Shown here: piece by piece, positions 42,916-51,630 of the stretch | Numbering within the stretch: position 1 is the first letter of the stretch | Layout of the letters: the number at the start of each line of letters is the position of its first letter | From: QWQI01 sp964608915 | Lineage (GTDB): Bacteria > Planctomycetota > Planctomycetia > Isosphaerales > Isosphaeraceae | Length of the DNA stretch: 64,000 nt | NCBI GenBank assembly: GCA_964608915.1 | Contig: CAZSQA010000001.1 | Coordinates: 124,001-188,000 of the forward strand | Direction: 5' to 3' | Program-made: the position numbers and the translations under genes | Notes under the pieces: model-generated | Seen by the model: the letters and a program-made list of their open reading frames with translations, nothing else | What the model was told of the DNA's origin: nothing | Database searches by the model: none

Positions 42916-44580
42916 TCATTTGGGTATCAGATAGACGGCTTTCACGATCGGCTCGCCGCGGGCGGATCTGCGAGAGAACTGCACGACCTGGCTGGAGCTG
43001 GGCGTTTCGTAGATCCACTGCTCGGTCAAAAGCCCCTGAGTGAGGGCTCGCACCTTTCGATCCGGAATGCCGAATCGGGCCTGAATCTGGGCCTGGCTGG
43101 CACCCGCGAGCGTCTCCGGATCGGCACCCGTGGCCGGGGGTTGAGAGGGGCGAGGGGCCTGGGGAATCTCGCCACCCGCGTTCGCGATTTTGCCGCCCGG
43201 CAGATTCGGCTGCGGAGCGGGGAACTGACCCTCGGCCGTCGACTGGTTCGGGTCAGGCTCGTCCGGATCGATCCAGCGGTCGCCGTCCTTGCGCCAGCCG
43301 ATCGAAGTCAGTAATTCGGCCGAACCTGCATGGTTCGGGTCGATCGATTGAGCTTCCCGCAGAAGGGCGGCCGCGGTGCGTTTGTCGCCGAGCAGGGCCA
43401 GATAATCTTTTGCCAGTGCCAGGCGGCCTTCGGTATCGGTGGCGGCCAGGTTTTCCGACTGGCGACGTGCCAGCCATTCGCGTGCCAGACGCTTCGACAA
43501 TTCCGCCTGACCGTATTTTTCACGCACCTGATCGACGAGCTTGATGAGGTCGTCCCGGCGCAGCGATTTGGCGTTTTCCACCAGTGCGATCAAGCCGCGG
43601 TCGCGCACCGATTCGGCCATCGCGGGGCGGTCCGGAAAGTTGTTTTTGGCGATGTCGATCATCGATTCCAGATGATCCGGCTGATTCGCCGCGGCGCTCA
43701 GCAGCCCCTTTTCCATCGAGCGGGCCATGAGGTCACGGTCCAGATGCCGCCGATCTTCTTCACCGGCTTCGAGATACGCATTCAGCGGGTCGGTCTTGTA
43801 ACGGGCGGCGGCCTGATCGCTCAGCTTGCCCTGCTGGGGTTTGGTGGAGTCGGGCAGCAGGTCGGCGATCTCCCGCGAGAGGCGCTCCAGGCCCGCCTGA
43901 TCCATCGTTCCGGCGACGGCTTTTTCCAGGCCGAGGTGGGCCAGGGAGCGAACGATGACCGGGTCAGTACCGGCCTTCGACGCATCGCGGGCGGCGGAGA
44001 TCGCCGTCGTGCCTGGCGAGGTTCCGGGGGCGTCGTCTTTCATTCCCAGAATTTTGAAGGCGTCGGTTCGAAGCGTGCGGGCCGATTCGCGAAGCCTCGG
44101 GTCGGCGTATCGTTCGCCGATCGTATCGGCCCAGGCCGCGAGTTCCAGCCGTTTCTGGGCGTCGGCCGGGGGCAATGCGGCCACCTTGGTATTCAGTTCT
44201 TCACGTTCCGAAGGCAGAAGTTCCATGTTCGTGACCATGAACTGGAACAGGTTGCCCACTTTGATGACCCGGCCCTGAAACCGCCCTCGCGGCATCGGAC
44301 TGGGGCGCTCCAGCCGCATCGGGCCCGCCAGTTTCAACGGAATCGGCGTGCCCTTCAGGGCGATTTCGTCGATTTTGCCGCCATGTTTGCGGAAGTCGGA
44401 GATCCGGTCCTCCACCTCTACGGTTTTGTTCAGCCATTCCGGTTTATGGAGCTGGTCGGGCGACACTCGCGGCAAGCTTCGCGGGGCACTTTTGGCCGTC
44501 TGTGCCATGATTTCGGGAGCGTTCGCGAGGAACGGCAAGGCAAGTCCGAGGCGAATGCACATGTGGCGAATGCGGATCAT
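42916..44580 (-). CDS. Exported hypothetical protein with TPR-like region and BamE-like tail
   Basis: 554 aa from the ATG of an ATGA overlap with the upstream gene. A signal peptide (about residues 1-26, ending IMAQ) is followed by helical, repeat-like sequence (about 130-430), with WRKDGDRWIDPDEP near residue 440. A Pro/Gly-rich linker leads to a C-terminal element AQIQARFGIPDRKVRALTQG...TEQWIYE that resembles the SmpA/BamE fold (G-x-P then a W-x-Y motif). The family is not named with confidence; an envelope assembly role is inference. Confidence 0.62.
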   Translation of the reverse strand: MIRIRHMCIRLGLALPFLANAPEIMAQTAKSAPRSLPRVSPDQLHKPEWLNKTVEVEDRISDFRKHGGKIDEIALKGTPIPLKLAGPMRLERPSPMPRGRFQGRVIKVGNLFQFMVTNMELLPSEREELNTKVAALPPADAQKRLELAAWADTIGERYADPRLRESARTLRTDAFKILGMKDDAPGTSPGTTAISAARDASKAGTDPVIVRSLAHLGLEKAVAGTMDQAGLERLSREIADLLPDSTKPQQGKLSDQAAARYKTDPLNAYLEAGEEDRRHLDRDLMARSMEKGLLSAAANQPDHLESMIDIAKNNFPDRPAMAESVRDRGLIALVENAKSLRRDDLIKLVDQVREKYGQAELSKRLAREWLARRQSENLAATDTEGRLALAKDYLALLGDKRTAAALLREAQSIDPNHAGSAELLTSIGWRKDGDRWIDPDEPDPNQSTAEGQFPAPQPNLPGGKIANAGGEIPQAPRPSQPPATGADPETLAGASQAQIQARFGIPDRKVRALTQGLLTEQWIYETPSSSQVVQFSRRSARGEPIVKAVYLIPK

Positions 44581-45902
44581 GGCTTGGCGGCCTCCATATC
44601 TTCCGAGGCACGTTCGGTCACGGGCCAGCCCATCGAGCCCAGGGCGGCCCATCGTGTCATGAGAACGCCGCTTTTCGGGTCGAGCCGGATCGACCAGACG
44701 CCGTCGGCCAGTTCGAGATCGCTGAGCCGCACGCCGATCAGGACCGTTTCGCCGACGTTCGGCTTGAGATTCGCCAGCAGTTCGAGATTTTTGACGTCCA
44801 GCTTGCCCAGCGGGCGGGCGGGGTTCGGTCCCGGGCCGACAGGCACGCGGTAGTCGAGGTCATATCCGCCGCCATGCTCGGGCGTGGCGGTGACGCGAGC
44901 CTCCACCACGAGCGATCGCCCCTTGTCGAGGTTCCGAAAGTCGGCCTTGCCGGCTTCGCCCGCCGCGAACCGGTCGATGATTTCGTCGAGCGGCCGGCCG
45001 ACGAGGTCGGCCAGGATCGAGGCCTCGCGTGCCGTCTGACGAATCTCTTTGGCTTCGTCCGAATTTTCACGCAGATAATCGAACGCCCCGGCGGCATCGT
45101 TGAGAATCTGCTTGGCTTCGTCGAATCGGCCGGCGTCGAGGCTCGTCAGGCCGTCCGTCCGTGCCTTCTTTACGATTTCGGGGATTCTGTCGCGGTAATT
45201 CTGGCGTATCTGGCCGCGCACCGTCAGGGCGATGATCGCCGCCACGACGAGTCCGACCCAGACTTTCGGGCTGACACGACGATACAGGGGTAAAAGTGGT
45301 TCCGGCTCCGGCTCGTATTCAGGCGAATCTTCCCTTTGCCGTGATTCCGCCGCTTTGCGTTCGGCATCGGCCTTCCGGCGAGCTTCCTGTGTCTGCCGTT
45401 CGCGGGTCTGTTCACGGGCTTCGGCGGCCTGTCGGTCGGCGTCCTTATCGACCATTTTCTGAAAATCGCCGTCCGCCAGATCTCGAGACGGCCGGACTTC
45501 GAATTTCGCGGCCGGATCGTCGACGGGCAGCTTCTCGCCTGATGTGCCGGTTGCGGCTTCGGAATCCTTGAGCGGGATCGATCCGTAGCCGCCGGCCGGT
45601 GCGTCGTCGTCGGTGTCGGGGCTTCTGCGGGCATCTCGGCCTGACTTGCCGTCAGGGGCGACGTCCCGGATCGCCCCGAGAGGGATCAGGTCATAGACGG
45701 CTGCGGCAGGGGGCACGGGCAGCCAGCTCGTGGGGCCGACGAAGACGCCGTCGCCACATTCGCGGCAGCGCACGGCCTGAAAGGTCTCGGTGCGATGGCC
45801 CGTCAATTCATGCCCCGACGGGCAGCGTGCCTCGAAGCGCATATCGGCCACGGGCTCGCCCGCTTTCGGTCGTGCGCGCGTTTTGCGATCGAAAATGGGC
45901 AT
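44577..45902 (-). CDS. Hypothetical protein with zinc-ribbon and one transmembrane helix
   Basis: 441 aa. A zinc-ribbon-like start, CPSGHELTGHRTETFQAV then CRECGDGVFVG, lies in the first 65 residues. A long charged Glu/Arg coiled-coil region (about 140-205) precedes a transmembrane helix (about 213-230, PKVWVGLVVAAIIALTV). A periplasmic domain (about 235-440) is predicted beyond it. It overlaps the downstream 554 aa gene by 4 bases (ATGA). I do not recognise it; it looks like a membrane sensor or envelope protein. Confidence 0.6.
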   Translation of the reverse strand: MPIFDRKTRARPKAGEPVADMRFEARCPSGHELTGHRTETFQAVRCRECGDGVFVGPTSWLPVPPAAAVYDLIPLGAIRDVAPDGKSGRDARRSPDTDDDAPAGGYGSIPLKDSEAATGTSGEKLPVDDPAAKFEVRPSRDLADGDFQKMVDKDADRQAAEAREQTRERQTQEARRKADAERKAAESRQREDSPEYEPEPEPLLPLYRRVSPKVWVGLVVAAIIALTVRGQIRQNYRDRIPEIVKKARTDGLTSLDAGRFDEAKQILNDAAGAFDYLRENSDEAKEIRQTAREASILADLVGRPLDEIIDRFAAGEAGKADFRNLDKGRSLVVEARVTATPEHGGGYDLDYRVPVGPGPNPARPLGKLDVKNLELLANLKPNVGETVLIGVRLSDLELADGVWSIRLDPKSGVLMTRWAALGSMGWPVTERASEDMEAAKP

Positions 45903-46054
45903 ATTTCAGGGCACCTGGGCCAGGAGTCCGATGAGGCGGCCGATACGAATGATGGCGCGTTCATTCAGTCTAATCGATTTTGCCGGCGACCCCAAGATTG
46001 CGCCGACAGAAAAGGAGCATCGGGCGTGCCACGACTTTCGGATCCATCCGCAAA

Positions 46055-46244
46055 GTCGAGCCGTGGACGTCAGTCCACGGATGCGAGCGACCAGTCAAGC
46101 CGAGATCAAGGGTGCGAGCCACCAGCACCAGCCGGGCTGCGATAGCCGATTCCGCAATCGATCGCCGTTCCCCCGACCGGGGCTGCCCATGGTCCGGGTA
46201 ATTCACTTCGTTCCGCATCCGTGGACTGAAGTCCACGGCTCGAC
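46055..46244. repeat. REPIN-like element, second family
   Basis: A 31-base arm at 46055-46085 (GTCGAG, then CCGTGGAC, then GTCCACGG, then ATGCG) recurs as its reverse complement at 46214-46244 with one mismatch. Each arm is itself a CCGTGGAC / GTCCACGG hairpin. About 128 bases separate the arms. Confidence 0.75.
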
Positions 46245-46259
46245 GGCGTCCTTCGTGTA

Positions 46260-46279
46260 CTCCGAGCACCAGCTCGGAG
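46260..46279. repeat. Hairpin beside the REPIN-like element
   Basis: An 8-bp stem CTCCGAGC / GCTCGGAG around ACCA. It lies past the stop of the 1240 aa gene, so it could serve as a weak leftward terminator, but its core also resembles the CCGAGCT / AGCTCGG family. Confidence 0.5.
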
Positions 46280-46300
46280 AATTCGCGACGATCTGTACTC

Positions 46301-49300
46301 TCATTCCGGCACGATCTCCAGCCGGGCCCGTTCGGGCAGTCGGCCGGGGCGGCCGCCTTTGCCCCAATAGGCCACCCATTCCGCCCAAGTGACGGGCGTG
46401 CGTTTGAGGTTCACGTTCTCGGCTTGCAGAACAGGCCAGGGGTCATCGTCCTCATCGGAATTCCGCCATTCCGGCAGAATGCCGTCGAAAATCGCCAGAG
46501 GATCCGTGAAGGGTTTCGTTCGGGGCTCGATCTGGCCAGGCTTCGAAAGGTCGTAAATGAAGCGTTCACGCGGACGGTACATTGGATCGGGGAAAACCAC
46601 GAGCCCGTCCTCTTCGACGAGCACCCGGGCCAGGGGCCGCATCAGGCCGGTCTTTTCGATTTGCGTTTTGGTCATGTCCACGCCGCACTGGGCGAACAGC
46701 CCGGCCAGGCTCACTTTCAGGCACTGCCATTGTTCGGTGCGGAGATCCACGGACTTCTTGTGCAGGCGCGTTTCGGCGATGATCCAGGTGTCCTCAGAGT
46801 CGAACCGCACGGTGACGACCGGGTGGCCGTCGTCGTTGACGACCCTGGCCGTGACCCCGTGATTGGTGATCCACATCGGGCCGATGCGCATCGGGCGGTC
46901 TCGAAACGCGGCCGAGCCGTTGACCAGTCGAAGCCACTCCCGTTCGAAAAAGTTCCGGAGCGCGTGCTCCACCTGCTGGTAGCCGAGCGAAAGCTCCGCC
47001 AGTTTGGTCATCCTGCCGGTGCGAAGACCCTTGTGCCGCGAACGCCGCATCCGGTGCAGCAGTTTCGGCACGGTGCCGCTATGAAAGCCCGTCGTGAACA
47101 GCCTTGGCAGCGATTCGCCGTGATGGCCGATCCGGACCGGGCCGATCGTACGGGGCCTGTTGGCTTCGTAGAGCTTCCAGTTTTCCTTCAGCTCCCACAC
47201 GATGAACCCGATCGCCCCGGGAATCACGGACATGATCAGCGTGGCGGCAGCCGTGGCCTGTTTCTTGTCGTCGTCGAAGAACGGCAGAATCGTGCCCGTG
47301 AGTACCGGGATCATGGGCAGAAGGAATTTGTGTGAGACGGTCACCACGGGGAAGTGCTTGATCGGGTTGATCTGAGGCTCGACGAGCAGGTTGAAAACGA
47401 ATCGGAAGGCGTAAAGCGCCATGCCCCAGACAAGGCCCAGGGCTCCCGCGAACCATTCCATGTAACGCCCCCGGCTGCGCCGGAAGCGAATGAATTCGTC
47501 GATGGCGTAAAGCGTGCGGTTGACGGTTTCGCTAAGGGTTTCGAAGATTTCGGCCAGGAACCGGTAGACGCTGACGACCAGGGCGATGCCGAACCGCCGC
47601 CAGATCCACGAGACCCACTCCAGGACATGCTCCTGGAAGTCTCGGCCCGGGCGGGAATTGATCGCGACGACCATCGACACGTAAATCGCCCCCAGACCCG
47701 TGAAAAGGTCGGAATTTCGAGAGAGATCCTTGCCGGGAATCCGCCACCAGATCAGGCCTGTGAAAAGAAGCGGCTTGAGAACCCACTTCCACGCCTGGGC
47801 GACGTAAAAGCTGCCGAAGACGAGCTTGATGATTGGCACGGCCAGAACGCGGCGGGGCCAGTCCCAGACCACCCCGCGAAGATAAAGCCCCGACCTGCGC
47901 AGCGAAAGCAGCACCCACTCACGGAACCCCTGGCGGTGGATCATGCCCATCAGGAAGATGCCGACGAGAAAGACGTTGAACGTGTGCGTGATCGGATTGA
48001 GCTGATGCGGCACGTAGAGATGCAGGTCGAACCGGCCGAGAACCCAGTGATTGAGTTCTTCAGGAATGAAATAGAGGCCGCCCATCAGCATGAACGCGCC
48101 GAAGAACGGCAGAATGCCGTACCACGTCACCAGTCGTCCGACAGGCACCGCGAACACCGCGGCGCTGGCCCGCTGCAGGAGCCTTAGATAAATTTCGCCA
48201 CGCCGGTAGATGCCGTCGAGCCGTTCCGATAGCAGCGCGTCGGTGCGCAGCAGGGCATCGCCCCGGAGCCACTCGGCAGGGCCTGTCAAGTCCTGCATTT
48301 TGACGGCGTTGCACGAAAGCGTGTCACGCAGGTGCCCGATGCCGAAGTAGCCATGTTCCACGACCTGGTCGATCAACTGGTCGACGGTGCTTCGAATGGC
48401 GATCCGTTCGGGAAGGTTGGCGGGGACGAAGCCGGCGTCCTCCAGCGAGCTTTCCAGAAGCGGGCGCACATGGGCCCGAAACCGGTTCTCCGTGCGATGG
48501 ATCGCATCTTCCAGCAACCGGCGAAGGCTGCGCTTGACAGGCTCTTCGACAGCCAGGGCGGGAAGCCGCGTGAGTGCCGTGCGCAAATGCCGCAGCATCA
48601 TGACGTAAGGTACGTCCGGAAGCAGTCTCCGGGCGGGCTGGCGGCCGAAACTGCGCAGATAACGGCCCCAGTCGACCACGAAGACCGGTTTCTCGGCGTC
48701 GATCGCGACGCGCTGAAGGTCGTAGAGCGCGCGTGCGTCTTTCGACCAGAATCCGCCCGGGTCGGCCTGAAACAGCCGGGTCAGGATCGTTCGCCAGGTT
48801 TCGGCGCTCTCTGGCATCCGCAGGGCTTCGGTCAGCCGGTCCGCCAGAGCCTCGACAAGCGCGATCGGATCCGACGAGCGTTCCGCCGACATGTTCGAAG
48901 CGTCCGCCAGCTTGCGTTCCACGACAGCCAGGCGCGCGGCACGAACGAAATTGCCCTGACGGACGGCCATCCGGCCAATCGCCCGAGACTGCGCCAGGCG
49001 GATGCGGGGCCTGTCGCCTTCGGGAGAAAACCGCCAGCGAATGCGCTGGACTACCTGGGCAAGATAACCGCCCCGGCGTTCGTCAGCCTCAGGTTTCGGC
49101 CGCACCGGCGGGATCGATCCCGTGACGGCCTCGGGCGGCTCCAGCGCACCGGCGTGACGTTCATGGGCCCGGGCCGAGATTTCGTCGCCCTGGGAAGGCC
49201 GCCACATTTCGGTGATCCATTCCGCGTCGGCCCAGGGGCTGCGATCGCTCGCGCCCGCCAGCCGCGAGGCTTCGAACAGGCGAGATGCCGGCACTTCGAC

Positions 49301-50023
49301 GTCGATCCAGCGGACCGATTCGACCTTGAGCTGATCGAGCGCCGGAAAGACCAGCGGCAGCGCTTCGGGCTCGAACCATTTCAGTTCCAGATATGCCGAA
49401 GCGAATTCGGCCAGAATCTGAGGCTCGGACGTGTCGGAACCGATGAGCCGGTCTTCGCGAAGGACGGACCGGATTTCCTTGAGCGTCGTTTCTCCGAGGG
49501 CCTCGATCCACGACCGCACGAGCGATCGCCGCCACTGGCCCGACGTACGCCGCTTCAGCAGCCACTGGTCGACCATGCCGTGAAAGAGCCTGCGCCAAAG
49601 GTCGCGCCGCTGGCGGGTTTCGTCGCCGTCGTCGCGCCGCTGGCTGGCCCCGCCGCTCAGGAGAATCCAGACTTCGGGCCGGGGGCTTTCGGGCGAAATG
49701 CCCAGCTCATCGTCGTCGATGACGCCTTCGAGCAGATCGTCGGGCACGACGGCCAGGTCGTCGTGCAGTATCATCCGCCCCTCGTCGATCGCCGTGAGAC
49801 GCTCACGCGAAAGCCGTCGCAAAATCCGGTCGGGCACGATCCGGGCATCCGGGCAGGCGGATCGAACCACGGCGTCGTCGGTATAACCGAAGAGCGACGC
49901 GCCTTCGCCGGCACGGATCGAACCGGCGGCATTGCCGCTTCTGTCGCCGCTGACCAGCCGCGAACACGCGACAGGGCTCGCGGAACCGGTCGAGATCTCG
50001 CGTTTGTGCTGCCTGCGGTTCAC
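46301..50023 (-). CDS. Very large unrecognised integral membrane protein
   Basis: 1240 aa if it starts at GTG 50023; the open frame reaches 50836 but overlaps the DUF4430 gene, so the start is uncertain. The first 630 residues are soluble-looking, rich in Arg and acidic residues. Residues about 640-900 contain several hydrophobic segments, including TWYGILPFFGAFMLMGGLYF, LVFGSFYVAQAWKWVL and ALGLVWGMALYAFRFVFN. The last 300 residues are soluble again and end ERARLEIVPE. No family motif stands out. Single gene, leftward. Confidence 0.62.
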   Translation of the reverse strand: MNRRQHKREISTGSASPVACSRLVSGDRSGNAAGSIRAGEGASLFGYTDDAVVRSACPDARIVPDRILRRLSRERLTAIDEGRMILHDDLAVVPDDLLEGVIDDDELGISPESPRPEVWILLSGGASQRRDDGDETRQRRDLWRRLFHGMVDQWLLKRRTSGQWRRSLVRSWIEALGETTLKEIRSVLREDRLIGSDTSEPQILAEFASAYLELKWFEPEALPLVFPALDQLKVESVRWIDVEVPASRLFEASRLAGASDRSPWADAEWITEMWRPSQGDEISARAHERHAGALEPPEAVTGSIPPVRPKPEADERRGGYLAQVVQRIRWRFSPEGDRPRIRLAQSRAIGRMAVRQGNFVRAARLAVVERKLADASNMSAERSSDPIALVEALADRLTEALRMPESAETWRTILTRLFQADPGGFWSKDARALYDLQRVAIDAEKPVFVVDWGRYLRSFGRQPARRLLPDVPYVMMLRHLRTALTRLPALAVEEPVKRSLRRLLEDAIHRTENRFRAHVRPLLESSLEDAGFVPANLPERIAIRSTVDQLIDQVVEHGYFGIGHLRDTLSCNAVKMQDLTGPAEWLRGDALLRTDALLSERLDGIYRRGEIYLRLLQRASAAVFAVPVGRLVTWYGILPFFGAFMLMGGLYFIPEELNHWVLGRFDLHLYVPHQLNPITHTFNVFLVGIFLMGMIHRQGFREWVLLSLRRSGLYLRGVVWDWPRRVLAVPIIKLVFGSFYVAQAWKWVLKPLLFTGLIWWRIPGKDLSRNSDLFTGLGAIYVSMVVAINSRPGRDFQEHVLEWVSWIWRRFGIALVVSVYRFLAEIFETLSETVNRTLYAIDEFIRFRRSRGRYMEWFAGALGLVWGMALYAFRFVFNLLVEPQINPIKHFPVVTVSHKFLLPMIPVLTGTILPFFDDDKKQATAAATLIMSVIPGAIGFIVWELKENWKLYEANRPRTIGPVRIGHHGESLPRLFTTGFHSGTVPKLLHRMRRSRHKGLRTGRMTKLAELSLGYQQVEHALRNFFEREWLRLVNGSAAFRDRPMRIGPMWITNHGVTARVVNDDGHPVVTVRFDSEDTWIIAETRLHKKSVDLRTEQWQCLKVSLAGLFAQCGVDMTKTQIEKTGLMRPLARVLVEEDGLVVFPDPMYRPRERFIYDLSKPGQIEPRTKPFTDPLAIFDGILPEWRNSDEDDDPWPVLQAENVNLKRTPVTWAEWVAYWGKGGRPGRLPERARLEIVPE

Positions 50024-50251
50024 GGGATCCAGCGCCTTGTCCGGTTCGAGTTTCGTAACGTTCGCATGATCGTATCGTAATGGACTGCCCCCGCTTTTTC
50101 CAAGCGGCTCCGATCGTTCCGTACCTGAACCATCCTTCGTTTTCGACCTGCTTCGGGTATGATCGGAGCCCTTCGTGCCGATTTCCCGATCGGTCGAACG
50201 TTGCCGTGGATGTCTGGTCGAATCGAATTCGAAAACGCGAGGGGGCGGGAA

Positions 50252-50695
50252 ATGGACAGAATGAGAAGACTTTTCGGGCCGATCGCGATTGCCCTGATGG
50301 CTTGTGCGATGTCGTTCGGCACGTCGCGGGCCCAGGAAACGCCGGCCCCCGCGAAGCCATCGACCGACAAGGCGACCGTCGAGCTGGCCGTCCGGTTCGC
50401 GGACGGCCGCACCCGCGAATTCGAAGCGGTTGCCTATCGTAAAGACATGTCCGTCGCGGATTTGATGAACGCCGTCAAGGCGAACAAGGCGAACGACTTC
50501 CGGTTCGAGCATAAGGGGGCCGGCGAGACGGCGTTTCTGCTTTCGATCGACGGCGTCGAGAATCGATCCGGCCAGAGCAAGGATTTCTGGATTTACCGCG
50601 TCAACGAGAAACTCGGTGACCGCAGCTTCGGGGCCTACATCCTGAAGCCAGGCGACAAAGTGCTCTGGCATTTCGGCAAGTACCAGCCGGAGTGA
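50252..50695 (+). CDS. Secreted DUF4430 (transcobalamin-like) protein
   Basis: 147 aa from ATG 50252, with GGGGGCGGGAA upstream. A signal peptide ends near SRAQ (residue 27). The remaining 110 residues match the DUF4430 / transcobalamin-like C-terminal domain: VADLMNAVKANKAN, FLLSIDGVEN, DFWIYRVNEKLGDRSFGAYILKPGDKVLWHF. This domain is found in cobalamin carriers and in adhesin-like proteins. A DUF6580-like membrane protein follows 292 bases downstream on the same strand. Confidence 0.78.
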   Translation: MDRMRRLFGPIAIALMACAMSFGTSRAQETPAPAKPSTDKATVELAVRFADGRTREFEAVAYRKDMSVADLMNAVKANKANDFRFEHKGAGETAFLLSIDGVENRSGQSKDFWIYRVNEKLGDRSFGAYILKPGDKVLWHFGKYQPE

Positions 50696-50987
50696 GACCG
50701 GGACCGCATTCCTATGCTTTTCGAGCGGGCATCTCCGTGCTCGTGCGTTCGAGACGGAATCACTTGCCTTGAATCGGCTTACTGACCTTTCGGCAGGATC
50801 CGCCAGCGAAGTCCTTCGGTCTTCCGACCTTTCCAAAACGGGGATTGACCACTAGAATACTTCCTATTACGCTCGCGGAACGAATGCAGTGAAGTCACGA
50901 CCACGGGTTGTCGATGCTTCGTATACGCATGGAGTTCGATTCTCCGCGGGTTCGGCAGATCAGACCGAGGAAGGCGATTCTCCAGAC

Positions 50988-51551
50988 ATGAATCTCGCGA
51001 AGCGAATGACGACAGACCGTGGCCAGGCTTTGATCCTTCTGGGCTTTCTTTCGATCGCCGGAGTCATGGGCCGGTCGTTGCCGCACCAGCCCAACGCCAC
51101 GCCCACCGCGGCCCTGGCACTTGTCGCCGGCGCGGCCCTCGGCATGCGCTGGGCCCTTGTCCTGCCGATGACCGTTCTGATGCTGACGGACTTGTTCCTC
51201 GGCACTTACGAGCCGCTCGTGATGGCCAGCGTGTATGCCTGCATGGCACTGCCGGCCATGGTCGGGGCACGCTGGCTCGGTGAGCGGCGCCGGCCGGTGG
51301 TCGTCGCTGGTTCCGCGGCCCTGTGCTCGGCGATTTTCTTCGTCGTGACCAATTTCGCCGTATGGGCGAGTGGCGAGTGGTACGATCGCACCTTCGCCGG
51401 CCTGGTTTCCTGCTACGCCGCGGCCGTGCCTTTCCTGCGGAACATGCTGGCGGCCGATCTGCTCTGGTCCGGCGCTCTGTTCATGGGCCTGGCCGTGTTC
51501 GAATCATACCGTATCGAATTCGCATCCCGGCGCGGCCTGCGGGCTGAGTGA
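50988..51551 (+). CDS. DUF6580-like small integral membrane protein
   Basis: 187 aa from ATG 50988. About five transmembrane helices (IAGVMGRSLPHQPNATPTAA, LALVAGAALGMRWALVLPMT, MASVYACMALPAMVGARWLG, AALCSAIFFVVTNFAVW, LWSGALFMGLAVFESY). Its size and layout resemble ECF-transporter substrate-binding (S) subunits. The neighbouring DUF4430 protein is transcobalamin-like, so vitamin uptake is a reasonable but unproven idea. No ATPase or EcfT gene is near. Confidence 0.65.
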   Translation: MNLAKRMTTDRGQALILLGFLSIAGVMGRSLPHQPNATPTAALALVAGAALGMRWALVLPMTVLMLTDLFLGTYEPLVMASVYACMALPAMVGARWLGERRRPVVVAGSAALCSAIFFVVTNFAVWASGEWYDRTFAGLVSCYAAAVPFLRNMLAADLLWSGALFMGLAVFESYRIEFASRRGLRAE

Positions 51552-51630
51552 TCGCATCGGCCGGCAGCCTGAATCGCCGGTCGCATCGCAACTTCGACCG
51601 ACCGGCTCTGCCTTTGGATAGAGACCACCC

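Larger units (their letters stand above)
45903..46300. other. 398-base intergenic region carrying a REPIN-like element
   Basis: Between the zinc-ribbon gene and the 1240 aa membrane protein gene, both leftward. Apart from the palindromes listed separately, nothing else is seen. Confidence 0.5.

Noticed and set aside
50696..50987. Possible cobalamin riboswitch before the DUF6580-like gene
   Set aside because: The expected conserved B12 box and its surrounding helices are not visible.
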